Assembly: GCF_030053115.1 (NCBI RefSeq)
Contig: NZ_CP125619.1
Coordinates: 4,847,501 to 4,911,500 of the forward strand
Direction: 5' to 3'
DNA length: 64,000 nucleotides
DNA from: Pseudomonas svalbardensis
GTDB lineage: Bacteria; Pseudomonadota; Gammaproteobacteria; Pseudomonadales; Pseudomonadaceae
The notes beneath the pieces are model-generated. The model ran no database searches. It worked only from the letters and a program-made list of their open reading frames with translations, and was not told where the DNA came from. Positions within the stretch are counted from its first letter, which is position 1. Each line of letters starts with the position of its first letter. Shown here in pieces: positions 16,909 through 25,448 of the stretch. A program made the translations under genes and the position numbers.

Positions 16909-17019
16909 TCAATGCCCGAACACATCCACCTTCTTGGCCTTCTTGTCCGCACGCTTTTCATCGGCGGTTTTTGCCGGTTTTTTCTTTGCCGCTTTTTTTG
17001 AATCCATGCCTTTGGCCAT
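16909..17019 (-). CDS. Small Lys/Ala-rich basic protein, 36 aa
   Basis: The ATG at 17019 with GGAG 8 nt upstream gives a very basic peptide rich in Lys and Ala (MAKGMDSKKAAKKKPAKT at the N terminus, ending KKVDVFGH). Similar small Lys-rich proteins are common in Pseudomonas genomes and have no assigned function. A longer in-frame extension upstream to 17178 overlaps the divergent acetyltransferase and has no ribosome site, so it is rejected. Nucleic-acid binding is possible from composition alone. Confidence 0.6.
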   Translation of the reverse strand: MAKGMDSKKAAKKKPAKTADEKRADKKAKKVDVFGH

Positions 17020-17122
17020 GATACGTACTCCACTCATACGGGATGTGAGCTCAGGTATACACCTATCCCCGCGCTCGCGTTCTTTTATAATCGCCCGCTT
17101 TGCGCACCGACAGTCGAAGACC

Positions 17123-17539
17123 ATGCCCAACACCCAGTACACCTTGCTCGCCGAGCCTTTGTGGCCCTTGATGAACAAGTTTTATCGCGCGCACCAATCA
17201 TCGATGAAAGCCGTCCGCGACGCTCAACTCTGGGTGGCCAGGCGCGAGGAGATCATTGGCGCACTGTGTTTGCGACCGGTGGCGGACGGGCATTGGCTGA
17301 CGGGTTTGTTTGTCGATCCGGCCTGCCGTGAACAGGGCATCGCTGCGGCGCTGATCGCCGAGGCGCTCAAGGAGCTTGAAGGCCCGGTGTGGCTGTTTTG
17401 TCATCCGGACTTGCGCGGGTTTTATGAACGTCGCGGTTTTACCTTCGATCCGCCATTGCCCTACGCCATGGCGGAACGCTTGAGCCGTTATGCGCGGAGC
17501 AAACCGATGATCGCCATGGGTTTGGAAGCCTCTGGATGA
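17123..17539 (+). CDS. GNAT-family N-acetyltransferase
   Basis: A 138-residue single-domain GNAT. The central strand GALCLRPVADGHWLTGLFVD is followed by the acetyl-CoA pyrophosphate loop CREQGIAAALIAEAL (variant of Q/RxxGxG/A), then VWLFCHPDLRGFYERRGF, typical of the C-terminal half. The ATG at 17123 is chosen because the longer in-frame extension overlaps the opposite small gene and has low-complexity sequence. Converges with def 12 bp downstream. Substrate unknown. Confidence 0.85.
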   Translation: MPNTQYTLLAEPLWPLMNKFYRAHQSSMKAVRDAQLWVARREEIIGALCLRPVADGHWLTGLFVDPACREQGIAAALIAEALKELEGPVWLFCHPDLRGFYERRGFTFDPPLPYAMAERLSRYARSKPMIAMGLEASG

Positions 17540-17551
17540 TTCAGGAAGGCG

Positions 17552-18091
17552 TCAGTCGTCGGCGTTCGGATCGAGATCCGGGAACATTACTTCGGTAAAC
17601 CCGAATTTGCTGAAGTCACTGATGCGCGAGGGGTATAACCGGCCGATCAGGTGATCGCATTCATGCTGCACAACCCGCGCATGGAAGCCTTCGGCAACGC
17701 GCACGATCGGATTGCCCTTGGGGTCGAAACCTTCGTACCGAATGTGCTGATAGCGATCCACCGCGCCGCGCAGACCGGGCACCGACAGGCAGCCTTCGAA
17801 ACCCTCTTCCAGCGTCGGGCTCAACGGCGTGATCAGCGGGTTGATCAGAATCGTCTGCGGCACGGCTTCGGCGTCCGGGTAGCGTTCGCTGTGCTCGAAA
17901 CCGAAGATCACCAGTTGCAGGTCGATGCCGATCTGCGGTGCGGCCAGGCCGACCCCGCCGACGCTTTCCATGGTCTGGAACATGTCGTCGATCAGTTGCC
18001 ACAGCTCGGGGCTGTCGAACATTTCGGCGGGCACCGGCGGGGCAATGCGCAGCAGGCGCTCGTCGCCCATTTTCAGAATTTCACGGATCAT
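17552..18091 (-). CDS. def: Peptide deformylase
   Basis: Removes the N-formyl group from nascent proteins using a metal ion. All three family motifs are present: [10 protein letters not shown] (residues ~47-56), [11 protein letters not shown] with the Cys metal ligand (~99), and QHECDHLIG, the HExxH motif with both His ligands and the catalytic Glu (~143). The 179-residue length is usual. The start overlaps the upstream YihY gene stop by four bases (ATGA), implying translational coupling. This is probably a second Pseudomonas deformylase, because the fmt-linked def normally lies elsewhere. Confidence 0.95.
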   Translation of the reverse strand: MIREILKMGDERLLRIAPPVPAEMFDSPELWQLIDDMFQTMESVGGVGLAAPQIGIDLQLVIFGFEHSERYPDAEAVPQTILINPLITPLSPTLEEGFEGCLSVPGLRGAVDRYQHIRYEGFDPKGNPIVRVAEGFHARVVQHECDHLIGRLYPSRISDFSKFGFTEVMFPDLDPNADD

Positions 18092-19044
18092 TTGATGACT
18101 TCGTCAGTGGTCGGCTTGATCGAGTGATCCCGACCCAGCCCGGAAACGTGTTGTTTGGGTTCGTGATCGAGCTCGCCGGGGACTTTTTCGCCATCATTCT
18201 TGCCTTCGGTCGACATGTGCTCGATCACCGCATTCATCTCTGCGCCGAGCAACAGCACTGCGGCGGAAATGTAGAAGTACAGCAACAGCACGATGATCGC
18301 GCCGATACTGCCATACATGGCGTTGTAGTTGGCGAACATCTTGACGTACAGGCCGAAACCCAGCGACGCAATGATCCACACCACCACCGCCAGCACCGAG
18401 CCCGGGGTGATGAAGCGAAACTCTTGTTTGACGTCGGGCATGACGTAATAAATCAGCGCCACCGCCATCATCAACAGAATCACGACCACCGGCCAGCGCA
18501 CGATGGTCCAGAGGGTCACGATGAAGTCCTCAAGGCCGACTTGGGAGGCGATCCAGCCCATCACCTGCGGCCCGAGCACCATCAGCGCGGCGGCGACCAG
18601 CAGCATGCCGGCGATGCCGATGGTGTAGAAAATCGACAGTGGGAAACGCTTCCACGCCGGCCGACCTTCGACCACGTCGTAGGCGGCGTTCATCGCGCTC
18701 ATCATCAGCCGCACACCGGCGGACGCGGTCCACAGGGCAATCACGATACCGACCGACAGCAAGCCACCCTTGGATTGCTGGAGCTGGTCGATGACCGGGT
18801 TCACCTGTTCCAGCGCCTGGGGCGGCAGCACCAGTTCCGATTGCAGGCGCAGCCAGGAGAAGAAGTCCGGCAGGTGCAGGAAACCGATCAGGGCGATCAG
18901 GAACAGAATGAAGGGGAACAGCGAGAACAGCATCTGATAGGCCAACGCCGAGGCATAGGTCGACATCTCGTCGTCGACGAACTCGGTGATCGTGCGCACC
19001 ATCACACGGTGCAGGCGCAGACCTTTCATGTGTGGGAAAAACAT
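18088..19044 (-). CDS. YihY/virulence factor BrkB family inner-membrane protein
   Basis: A 318-residue protein with about six membrane segments. The family signature is visible: [20 protein letters not shown] near residue 35, then [28 protein letters not shown], and [20 protein letters not shown] with [28 protein letters not shown]. It was formerly mis-annotated as RNase BN. The ATG at 19044 has AAAGGAGAC upstream. The cytoplasmic C-terminal tail is charged. It is transcribed with def (4-bp overlap). Function is not established. Confidence 0.9.
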   Translation of the reverse strand: MFFPHMKGLRLHRVMVRTITEFVDDEMSTYASALAYQMLFSLFPFILFLIALIGFLHLPDFFSWLRLQSELVLPPQALEQVNPVIDQLQQSKGGLLSVGIVIALWTASAGVRLMMSAMNAAYDVVEGRPAWKRFPLSIFYTIGIAGMLLVAAALMVLGPQVMGWIASQVGLEDFIVTLWTIVRWPVVVILLMMAVALIYYVMPDVKQEFRFITPGSVLAVVVWIIASLGFGLYVKMFANYNAMYGSIGAIIVLLLYFYISAAVLLLGAEMNAVIEHMSTEGKNDGEKVPGELDHEPKQHVSGLGRDHSIKPTTDEVIK

Positions 19045-19214
19045 TAGCGTCTCCTTTCGCCGCAAATTTGGTCGAAGTCTGGCGACTCAGGGGCCGTTTT
19101 CTACATCAAAGTAGCCTACTTGGCGAGTTTGAAACAATTTCCGTGCGCAAGTTCAGGCTGACACAAAAACGGCCATCCGTGGATGGCCGTTCATGTTGCT
19201 CATCAAAGGCCGAA

Positions 19215-19406
19215 TCAAGCCTTGTCGACGCCTTTCTTGATCGCGTCCTTGGCCTTGCCGACCGCTTGCTGGGCTTCGCCTTTCTTTTCCTGCACGACGC
19301 CTTCGGCACGCATTTTGTCGCTACCGGTGGCCTTGCCGACGCCTTGCTTGACGTTGCCGGCGGCTTCGTTGGCCATGCCTTTTACTTTATCGCCAGTGCT
19401 GCTCAT
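19215..19406 (-). CDS. CsbD family stress protein
   Basis: A 63-residue soluble, highly charged protein. CsbD-like repeats are visible: GDKVKGMANEAAGNVKQGVG and DKMRAEGVVQEKKGEAQQAV. Family members are small general-stress proteins of unknown mechanism. A good ribosome site (AGGAGAAACACC in mRNA) precedes the ATG. It appears to be monocistronic. Confidence 0.9.
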   Translation of the reverse strand: MSSTGDKVKGMANEAAGNVKQGVGKATGSDKMRAEGVVQEKKGEAQQAVGKAKDAIKKGVDKA

Positions 19407-19606
19407 GGTGTTTCTCCTGTGAACAATTCAACGGGGAAAGTTGTTACACAAAGATTGACCGGAGGCGTTTGCGCGGAGTTTCATTTATTTTCACCGCAAC
19501 ATTTCATCGTTCAGTGCAGGTTGGGCTTTATGTTTGCCGACCAACCCCCGAGAATGCGCAACGTATTCAGGCCATGGCGCTGAAGATCCAATCCCGTAGG
19601 AATGTT

Positions 19607-19984
19607 ATGAAACTCGATAAAAAGCAGGCCATTGCCCGCAGAAACCAGGAACTTGGCGGTGCTGTGCTTGGCGTCAACAACTGCCATTTCACCGAATTGA
19701 ACCGCAACCGCAACATCTGGTGGTTCGATATTCCGGTCGCGCGCCTGGCCATTGGTCAGTACGAGTGGGTTCACCTGTTGATGCACACCCCGGATACCGA
19801 CGAACTGCTGCACCTGAAAGTGCCGACGGTATTCCTTCGGGAGAAGCTCGAAGGCCTGGTGGTGCGCAACGAAGGCAAGCGTAAAGCAGCCTTGAGCCTG
19901 GAACTGAGCGCCGACAAGGACTCGTACCTTCAGGACATGCGACCGGCGGGTACCAACGTCAATTTCGCGCAGTTCCGCCTCTGA
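19607..19984 (+). CDS. Hypothetical protein, 125 aa
   Basis: Not confidently recognised. The ATG at 19607 with AGGA upstream starts MKLDKKQAIARRNQELGG. The middle (RNIWWFDIPVARLAIGQYEW then VHLLMHTPDTDELLHL) and the end (LSLELSADKDSYLQDMRP) suggest a compact mixed alpha/beta domain without signal peptide. Similar proteins appear as conserved hypotheticals in Pseudomonas. Longer in-frame upstream starts lack ribosome sites. Its terminator, shared with convergent fadD1, is split by IS4 copy 2. Confidence 0.6.
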   Translation: MKLDKKQAIARRNQELGGAVLGVNNCHFTELNRNRNIWWFDIPVARLAIGQYEWVHLLMHTPDTDELLHLKVPTVFLREKLEGLVVRNEGKRKAALSLELSADKDSYLQDMRPAGTNVNFAQFRL

Positions 19985-20010
19985 ATAGAGCGTGGGAACG
20001 ATCGGTCAGG

Positions 20011-20032
20011 CAAACAAAGCCCCGCATCTGCG
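20011..20032. terminator. Left half of a bidirectional terminator split by IS4 copy 2
   Basis: Without the element and one duplicate, CAAACAAAGCCCCGC-ATCT joins GCGGGGCTTTTGTTTG (right part 21461-21482). This restores a GC-rich hairpin with A-rich and T-rich flanks that served the convergent 125-aa gene and fadD1. The 11-bp duplication CCGCATCTGCG is 20022-20032 and 21461-21471. Confidence 0.9.
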
Positions 20033-20078
20033 CAATGCTGTTCACTTAAGGATTGTTGACTAATCCTCAGGCAGCCGG

Positions 20079-20113
20079 AAAATCCGGAATCTGATAAGGA
20101 TTCCGGATTTTTT
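20079..20113 (+). promoter_or_regulatory. IS-borne hairpin abutting the transposase start (copy 2)
   Basis: AAAATCCGGAATC pairs with GATTCCGGATTTT around a 7-base loop and is followed by T residues; the ATG begins at the next base. It should terminate readthrough from the 125-aa gene upstream, partly replacing the terminator destroyed by insertion, and it masks the AAGGA ribosome site (20096-20100). Confidence 0.75.
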
Positions 20114-21451
20114 ATGTCTGTTGCTCAGGATTTAAGCGCGGTTTTGGATTTTGCTAAGCAACCGCTCTCTCGCCTTGAGGTGTTCACCGATCATATTCCT
20201 CATGATTGGATCACCGCAGCGGCCGCTCTGGCGGATAAAGCCACGATCCGACGTCGGCGCTTGCCTTCGGACATAGTCCTTTGGCTGGTAGTCGGGATGG
20301 CACTTTTCAGAGGTGAGCCAATAGTCGAGGTCGCTCGCCGACTGAATATTTGTGCCGACGGTCTTGCTAATGAGGTGCTGTTAGCCAAAAGCGGGTTGTC
20401 GCAGGCGCGCCAGCGTCTGGGGAATCAGCCTGTCGCTTGGTTATTTCAACAGTGCGCCAATGTCTGGGGATACGAGCGCTACCCGCAAGATGACTGGCAC
20501 GGTCTTCAAGTCTTTGCCGTCGACGGTGCCTTGTTTCGAACCCCGGAAACGTCGTCATTGCGGGACCATTTTGGCTCCGGCAATACCTCCTCCGATCGTC
20601 AAACCCCTTATCCGGTGCTGCGCCTTGTTGCGTTGATGAACGCCCGTTCTCATATCATCGCCAACGCGGCCATCAGCCCTTACCGCAAAGGGGAGATCCC
20701 GCTGGCCAAGGACTTCATCGAGAGCATACCCAACCACTCAGTGACCCTGCTGGACAAAGGGTTTTTCAGTGCGGACCTATTGTTGAGTATCCAAAGTACT
20801 GAAAAAAACCGGCATTGGATGATCCCGGAGCGTAAGGGTACTGTTCGCACGGAAATTGAACACTACGGCGATGGTGATTACCTAGTCCAGATGAAGGTCT
20901 CGCAGCAAGCGCGTAAAAAGAACCCACTGTTGCCTGAGTACTGGCAAGTACGGGCGGTCACCTACGAGGTCGCCGGGAAAGAAAAAACCGTCTTCACCTC
21001 CCTGCCAGCCTCGCACTTTAGCGCTGAGCAGGTCGCCACCCTTTATCACGAGCGATGGGAAATCGAACTGGGTTTCAGGGATATCAAAAGCTCAATGCAA
21101 GACAATGCCTTGACCCTTCGCAGCAAGACTGTAGACCTGGTGTATCAAGAATTATGGGGGCTGTTACTGGCTTATAACGTAGTGCGTCGAGAAGCCAGTC
21201 AGGCGGCTGTAGCTCATAAGCGGGCTCCCAGCGAGGTGAGTTTCAAGTTTGCCTGTCAGCACATCGCCAGCCATCTGGTGGTCATGGCCGGAGCGGTCTC
21301 GCCCTCACACACGCCAAGACGCCTGGACGAGCTTCGCGGCAGCATTGGTGTGCTCTTCATAGCAAAACGCCCCAGGCCTGCGAGGCCTAGGGCGGTGAAG
21401 ATGTCAAAAACCCGGTATCCGGTTAACCGCAAGGCTGCTCCGCTTAAGTGA
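20114..21451 (+). CDS. IS4-family transposase, copy 2
   Basis: A 445-residue DDE transposase with the same catalytic positions as copy 1 (Asp in VFAVDGALF, Asp in VTLLDKGFF, Glu in RWEIELGFRDIK). The only amino-acid difference is Ala for Val, at base 21363. The open frame is intact and both ends are perfect, so this copy is probably active or was recently. Base composition is lower in GC than the flanking fadD1 gene. Confidence 0.96.
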   Translation: MSVAQDLSAVLDFAKQPLSRLEVFTDHIPHDWITAAAALADKATIRRRRLPSDIVLWLVVGMALFRGEPIVEVARRLNICADGLANEVLLAKSGLSQARQRLGNQPVAWLFQQCANVWGYERYPQDDWHGLQVFAVDGALFRTPETSSLRDHFGSGNTSSDRQTPYPVLRLVALMNARSHIIANAAISPYRKGEIPLAKDFIESIPNHSVTLLDKGFFSADLLLSIQSTEKNRHWMIPERKGTVRTEIEHYGDGDYLVQMKVSQQARKKNPLLPEYWQVRAVTYEVAGKEKTVFTSLPASHFSAEQVATLYHERWEIELGFRDIKSSMQDNALTLRSKTVDLVYQELWGLLLAYNVVRREASQAAVAHKRAPSEVSFKFACQHIASHLVVMAGAVSPSHTPRRLDELRGSIGVLFIAKRPRPARPRAVKMSKTRYPVNRKAAPLK

Positions 21452-21484
21452 ACAGCATTGCCGCATCTGCGGGGCTTTTGTTTG

Positions 21485-23185
21485 TTACGCGCTTACCTTT
21501 TTGACGCCGAGCTTCTTCAGCTCTTCGTCGCGCAACTCGCGGCGCAGGATCTTGCCGACGTTGGTGGTCGGCAGCGCATCGCGGAATTCCACGGCTTTCG
21601 GCACTTTGTATCCGGTGACGTTGGCGCGCATGTGCTCCATCACCTGTTCCTTGGTCAGTGTCACGCCCGGTTTGGCGACGATGAAGATCTTGATCGCCTC
21701 GCCCGACTTCTCGTCCGGCACGCCGATGGCTGCGCATTGCAGCACGCCCGGCAGGGTCGCGAGCACGTCTTCCAGTTCGTTCGGGTACACGTTGAAACCG
21801 GAGACCAGAATCATGTCTTTCTTGCGATCGACGATGCGCATGTAACCGTCAGGCTGGATCAGCGCGATGTCACCGGTCTTCAACCAGCCTTCGCTGTCGA
21901 GGATTTCATCGGTGGCGTCCTGACGCTGCCAGTAGCCCTTCATCACTTGCGGACCTTTCACACACAGCTCGCCGATTTCGCCTAACGGCTGTTCAACGCC
22001 GGCATCGTCGATGACTTTGCACAGGGTCGACGGAACCGGAATACCGATGGTGCCGATCTGGATGTGCTGAATCGGGTTCACAGTGGCCACCGGACTGGTT
22101 TCGGTCATGCCGTAACCTTCACAGATGGCGCAACCGGTGACCGCTTTCCAGCGCTCGGCCGCGGCCAGTTGCAGGGCCATGCCACCGGACAGGGTGACTT
22201 TCAGCGCCGAGAAGTCCAGTTTGCGGAAGCCTTCGTTGTTGCACAGGGCGACAAACAGCGTGTTCAGCCCAACAAAACCGCTGAACTTCCACTTCGACAG
22301 TTCCTTGACCATCGCCGTCAAATCGCGCGGGTTGCTGATCAGGATGTTGTGGTTGCCGATCAGCATCATCGCCATGCAATGAAAGGTGAAGGCATAGATG
22401 TGGTACAGCGGCAGCGGCGTGATCAGGACCTCGCAACCTTCATTGAGGTTAGAACCCATCAGTGCCTTGCACTGCAGCATGTTCGCCACCAGGTTGCGAT
22501 GGGTCAGCATCGCGCCCTTGGCCACGCCGGTGGTGCCGCCGGTGTATTGCAGCACGGCAACGTCGCCGCTGGCCGGGTTGGCTTCAGCGACTGGCTGGCC
22601 GTGGCCCTTGCTCAGTACGTCGTTGAACTTGATGGCCTTGGGCAAGTGATACGCCGGGACCATCTTCTTCACGTACTTGATGACGCTGTTGACCAACAGG
22701 CGCTTGAGCGGCAGCAGCAGGTCGGCCACTTCGGTGACGATCACGTGCTTGACGCCGGTTTTCGGCACGACGAGCTGGGCCAGGTGCGCCATGTTGGCCA
22801 GGCAGACCAGGGCTTTGGCACCGGAGTCGTTGAATTGGTGTTCCATTTCCCGCGCGGTGTACAGCGGGTTGGTGTTGACCACGATCAGCCCGGCGCGGAT
22901 GGCACCGAAGACGGCGACCGGGTACTGCAACACGTTGGGCAGCTGCACGGCGATTCGATCGCCCGGCTGCAAGTCGGTATGCTGTTGCAGGTAAGCGGCA
23001 AAGGCACCGGACAATTCGTACAGTTCACCGTAGGTGATTGTCTTGCCCAGGTTGCTGAATGCCGGTTTGTCGGCAAAGCGTTGGCAGGACTGCTTCAACA
23101 CTGCCTGAATATTCGGATACTCGTCTGGATTGATGTCGGCAGCAATCCCGGCAGGGTACTTATCCTTCCAAAAGTCTTCGATCAT
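21485..23185 (-). CDS. fadD1: Long-chain fatty acid-CoA ligase FadD1
   Basis: Activates fatty acids to acyl-CoA with ATP at the inner membrane, the first step of beta-oxidation. The 566-residue length is usual. The AMP-binding motif VLQYTGGTTGVAKGAMLTH (~residue 215), GYGMTETSPVA (~365), the linker GWLKTGDIALI and GFNVYPNELE are all present, and the C-terminal catalytic Lys lies in VGKILRRELR. GAGGAG precedes the ATG. It follows fadD2 by a 346-bp gap with a terminator, so it has its own promoter. The order matches the fadD2-fadD1 tandem of P. aeruginosa, which is the basis for the numbering. Confidence 0.93.
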   Translation of the reverse strand: MIEDFWKDKYPAGIAADINPDEYPNIQAVLKQSCQRFADKPAFSNLGKTITYGELYELSGAFAAYLQQHTDLQPGDRIAVQLPNVLQYPVAVFGAIRAGLIVVNTNPLYTAREMEHQFNDSGAKALVCLANMAHLAQLVVPKTGVKHVIVTEVADLLLPLKRLLVNSVIKYVKKMVPAYHLPKAIKFNDVLSKGHGQPVAEANPASGDVAVLQYTGGTTGVAKGAMLTHRNLVANMLQCKALMGSNLNEGCEVLITPLPLYHIYAFTFHCMAMMLIGNHNILISNPRDLTAMVKELSKWKFSGFVGLNTLFVALCNNEGFRKLDFSALKVTLSGGMALQLAAAERWKAVTGCAICEGYGMTETSPVATVNPIQHIQIGTIGIPVPSTLCKVIDDAGVEQPLGEIGELCVKGPQVMKGYWQRQDATDEILDSEGWLKTGDIALIQPDGYMRIVDRKKDMILVSGFNVYPNELEDVLATLPGVLQCAAIGVPDEKSGEAIKIFIVAKPGVTLTKEQVMEHMRANVTGYKVPKAVEFRDALPTTNVGKILRRELRDEELKKLGVKKVSA

Positions 23186-23368
23186 GGAAGCCCACTCCTC
23201 AGCAACGCGAATTCATCACCGCATTTGATGCGATTATTATTGGTGTATGTTTTTTATTGGTATCTGTTTGTTGGTGAGTCTGGCTTTTTATATAGGCCGA
23301 GAAGTCACAAAGCGCGCCGAGAGTAGCAGCTTTGCCAGAGGCCGACTAGAGCCAAAAACAGCCTCTAC

Positions 23369-23384
23369 AGTCACATTCGTGACT
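23369..23384. promoter_or_regulatory. Inverted repeat in the fadD1 leader, possible operator
   Basis: AGTCAC-ATTC-GTGACT, a perfect 6+6 palindrome about 185 bp upstream of the fadD1 start. It does not fit the PsrA-type palindrome expected for fatty acid genes. The binding protein is unknown. Confidence 0.35.
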
Positions 23385-23385
23385 C

Positions 23386-23408
23386 AAGACCAAGCAATGG
23401 TCTTTTTT
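23386..23408 (+). terminator. Plus-strand terminator-like hairpin in the fadD2-fadD1 gap
   Basis: AAGACCA-AGCAA-TGGTCTTTTTT: a short stem followed by six T residues, oriented plus, in a region where both flanking genes run minus. It could end a small antisense or intergenic RNA. No matching promoter was identified. Confidence 0.35.
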
Positions 23409-23471
23409 AGAGCAAAAATTCTATACAGGCATTAAACGCTCTAGAACAGGCCTTACAGCCAAACCTCGAAG

Positions 23472-23508
23472 ACAAAAAAGGGGCGCCCATAATTGACCGC
23501 CCCTTTTT
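23472..23508 (-). terminator. Rho-independent terminator of fadD2
   Basis: On the minus strand AAAAAGGGGCG pairs with CGCCCCTTTTTT around a ~15-base loop, 24 bp after the fadD2 stop. Strong stem and T-run. Confidence 0.85.
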
Positions 23509-23531
23509 GATGCTGCGTCGCTAACAATTCA

Positions 23532-25220
23532 TTACGCGATATCACGCAACTCCCGCCGCAATATCTTGCCCACCGGCGTCATCGGCAACGACTCACGCAA
23601 GACAATGTGCTTGGGCACTTTGTACGCCGTGAAGTTTTCCTTGCAGTAGGCCTTCAGCTCTTCAAGGCTGACACCCGTTTCACGGGCCACCACAAACAGC
23701 TTCACCGCTTCCCCCGAACGCTCGTCCGGCACACCGATCACCGCACAGTTGGCGACTTTCGGGTGAGCCATGACCACATCTTCGATCTCGTTCGGGTACA
23801 CGTTGAAACCCGAGACGATGATCATGTCTTTCTTGCGATCGACGATGCGCACAAAACCGTCCGGGTCGATCACCGCGATGTCACCGGACTTGAACCAGCC
23901 TTCGGCATCCAGCACTTCGGCGGTGGCTTCGGGTTTCTGCCAGTAGCCCTTCATGATCTGCGGGCCCTTGATGCACAGTTCGCCGCGCTCGCCCAGCGGC
24001 TGCTCGACGCCTTCATCGTTGATGACCTTCAGCGTGGTGCCCGGCACCGGCAGGCCGACTGTACCGAGCCGCGACTTGTCGCCGTACGGGTTGGTGCAGG
24101 CCACCGGCGAGGTCTCGGTCAGGCCGTAGCCTTCGGTGATGCGGCAACCGGTGAGCTGTTCCCAACGCTCGGCGGTGGCCTTGACCAGCGCGGTGCCGCC
24201 AGAGTTGGTGAGTTTGAGGCTGGAGAAATCCAGGGTCTTGAAATCAGGGTGATCCATCAGCGCGACGAAAAGCGTGTTGAGTCCCAAAAGGGCCGAGAAC
24301 CGCCAATTCTTCAGCTCCTTGATGAAACCGCCGATGTCCCGCGGATTGGTAATCAGCACGTTGTGGTTGCCCGACACCATCATGCACATGCAATTCGCGG
24401 TGAACGCATAGATGTGGTACAGCGGCAGCGGCGCGACCATGACCTCTTGCCCCTCGCGCAACAGCGGCTGGCCGTCATTGCCGAACTGCTCCAGGCATGC
24501 CCGCACTTGCTGCATATTGGCCACCAGATTGCCGTGGGTCAGCATCGCGCCTTTGGCCAGGCCGGTAGTGCCGCCGGTGTATTGCAGCACGGCGATGTCG
24601 TCGAGACTGGCGTTCAGCGGCTTGATGCCCAGGCCCCGGCCCAGACGCAGCGCGCTCTTGAAGGAAGTCGCCTGCGGCAAGGAGTACGCCGGGACCATCT
24701 TCTTGACCTTGCTCACCAGGGTATTGACCAGCCAGCCTTTGGCGGTGGGCATCAGGTCGCCCATTTTCGCTTCGATCAGGTACTGGATGTCGGTGTCGGG
24801 CAGCACTTCCTGGACTTTCTGCCCGAACATGTTCAGGTACACCAGCGCCCGGGCACCGGAGTCCTTGAACTGATGACGCATCTCCCGCGCGGTGTACAGC
24901 GGGTTGGTGTTGACCACAATCAGCCCGGCGCGCAGGGCACCGAACACGGCAATCGGGTACTGCAGGACGTTGGGCATCTGCACCGCAATGCGATCCCCGG
25001 GCACCAGGTCGGTGTGGGCTTGCAGGTAACCGGCGAACGCTGCGCTGTGGCGTTCCAGTTCGGCGTAGGTCAGGGTTACGCCCATGTTGCTGAATGCCGG
25101 GCGGTCAGCAAATTTCTTGCAGGAACGTTCGAACACCTCGATTACCGACTTATAGGCCCCTTGATCGATGTCCAGGGGCACGCCGGCCGGGCGTTTGTCA
25201 TTCCAGAAATCAGGTTGCAT
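23532..25220 (-). CDS. fadD2: Long-chain fatty acid-CoA ligase FadD2
   Basis: A 562-residue paralogue of FadD1. It has VLQYTGGTTGLAKGAMLTH (~218), GYGLTETSPVAC, GWFKSGDIAVIDPDG and VGKILRRELRD, so it should be catalytically complete. GAGGA precedes the ATG. In P. aeruginosa the tandem FadD proteins differ in chain-length preference; that division is assumed here only by synteny. It has its own terminator downstream and is divergent from a hydrolase/MaoC pair. Confidence 0.92.
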   Translation of the reverse strand: MQPDFWNDKRPAGVPLDIDQGAYKSVIEVFERSCKKFADRPAFSNMGVTLTYAELERHSAAFAGYLQAHTDLVPGDRIAVQMPNVLQYPIAVFGALRAGLIVVNTNPLYTAREMRHQFKDSGARALVYLNMFGQKVQEVLPDTDIQYLIEAKMGDLMPTAKGWLVNTLVSKVKKMVPAYSLPQATSFKSALRLGRGLGIKPLNASLDDIAVLQYTGGTTGLAKGAMLTHGNLVANMQQVRACLEQFGNDGQPLLREGQEVMVAPLPLYHIYAFTANCMCMMVSGNHNVLITNPRDIGGFIKELKNWRFSALLGLNTLFVALMDHPDFKTLDFSSLKLTNSGGTALVKATAERWEQLTGCRITEGYGLTETSPVACTNPYGDKSRLGTVGLPVPGTTLKVINDEGVEQPLGERGELCIKGPQIMKGYWQKPEATAEVLDAEGWFKSGDIAVIDPDGFVRIVDRKKDMIIVSGFNVYPNEIEDVVMAHPKVANCAVIGVPDERSGEAVKLFVVARETGVSLEELKAYCKENFTAYKVPKHIVLRESLPMTPVGKILRRELRDIA

Positions 25221-25448
25221 TGTTCTTGTCCTCTTTACCTGAACCTATCCGGGGCCGCTTTTCTGTCCTTCTTCAAAACAAAGAGCGAAAAAGCGGGGCT
25301 CTACGGACACTAGCAGCTATGGCGAATCAGGCAAATATGCCAACAGGCGTCATTGACCGTGTGAATCTTGCAGCAGCGGCGTGACCTGATCAGACGGCAC
25401 GCCATGGATGCGCTATACAATGCAACGACCAAGCGCAAAGGAACCGCC

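Larger units (their letters stand above)
20033..21460 (+). mobile_element. IS4-family insertion sequence, copy 2 (1,428 bp)
   Basis: Has the same 18-bp perfect terminal repeats (CAATGCTGTTCACTTAAG) and length as copy 1, in opposite orientation. The 11-bp target duplication is CCGCATCTGCG. The position is again the loop of a terminator hairpin. Because each copy keeps its own matching duplication, the two are independent insertions and not ends of one composite transposon. Confidence 0.97.

Noticed and set aside
16934..17122. N-terminal extension of the GNAT gene
   Set aside because: Low-complexity Phe/Ala-rich translation that is the antisense of the small Lys-rich gene; the ATG at 17123 begins recognisable GNAT sequence.
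6455..21460. Composite transposon formed by the two inverted IS4 copies
   Set aside because: Each copy has its own different 11-bp duplication directly at its ends, so they inserted separately; the outer flanks do not form one shared duplication.
23247..23435. 62-codon frame with an N-terminal hydrophobic stretch in the fadD2-fadD1 gap
   Set aside because: No Shine-Dalgarno sequence, spans the palindrome and the terminator-like hairpin, and the AT-rich leader easily yields such hydrophobic codons.
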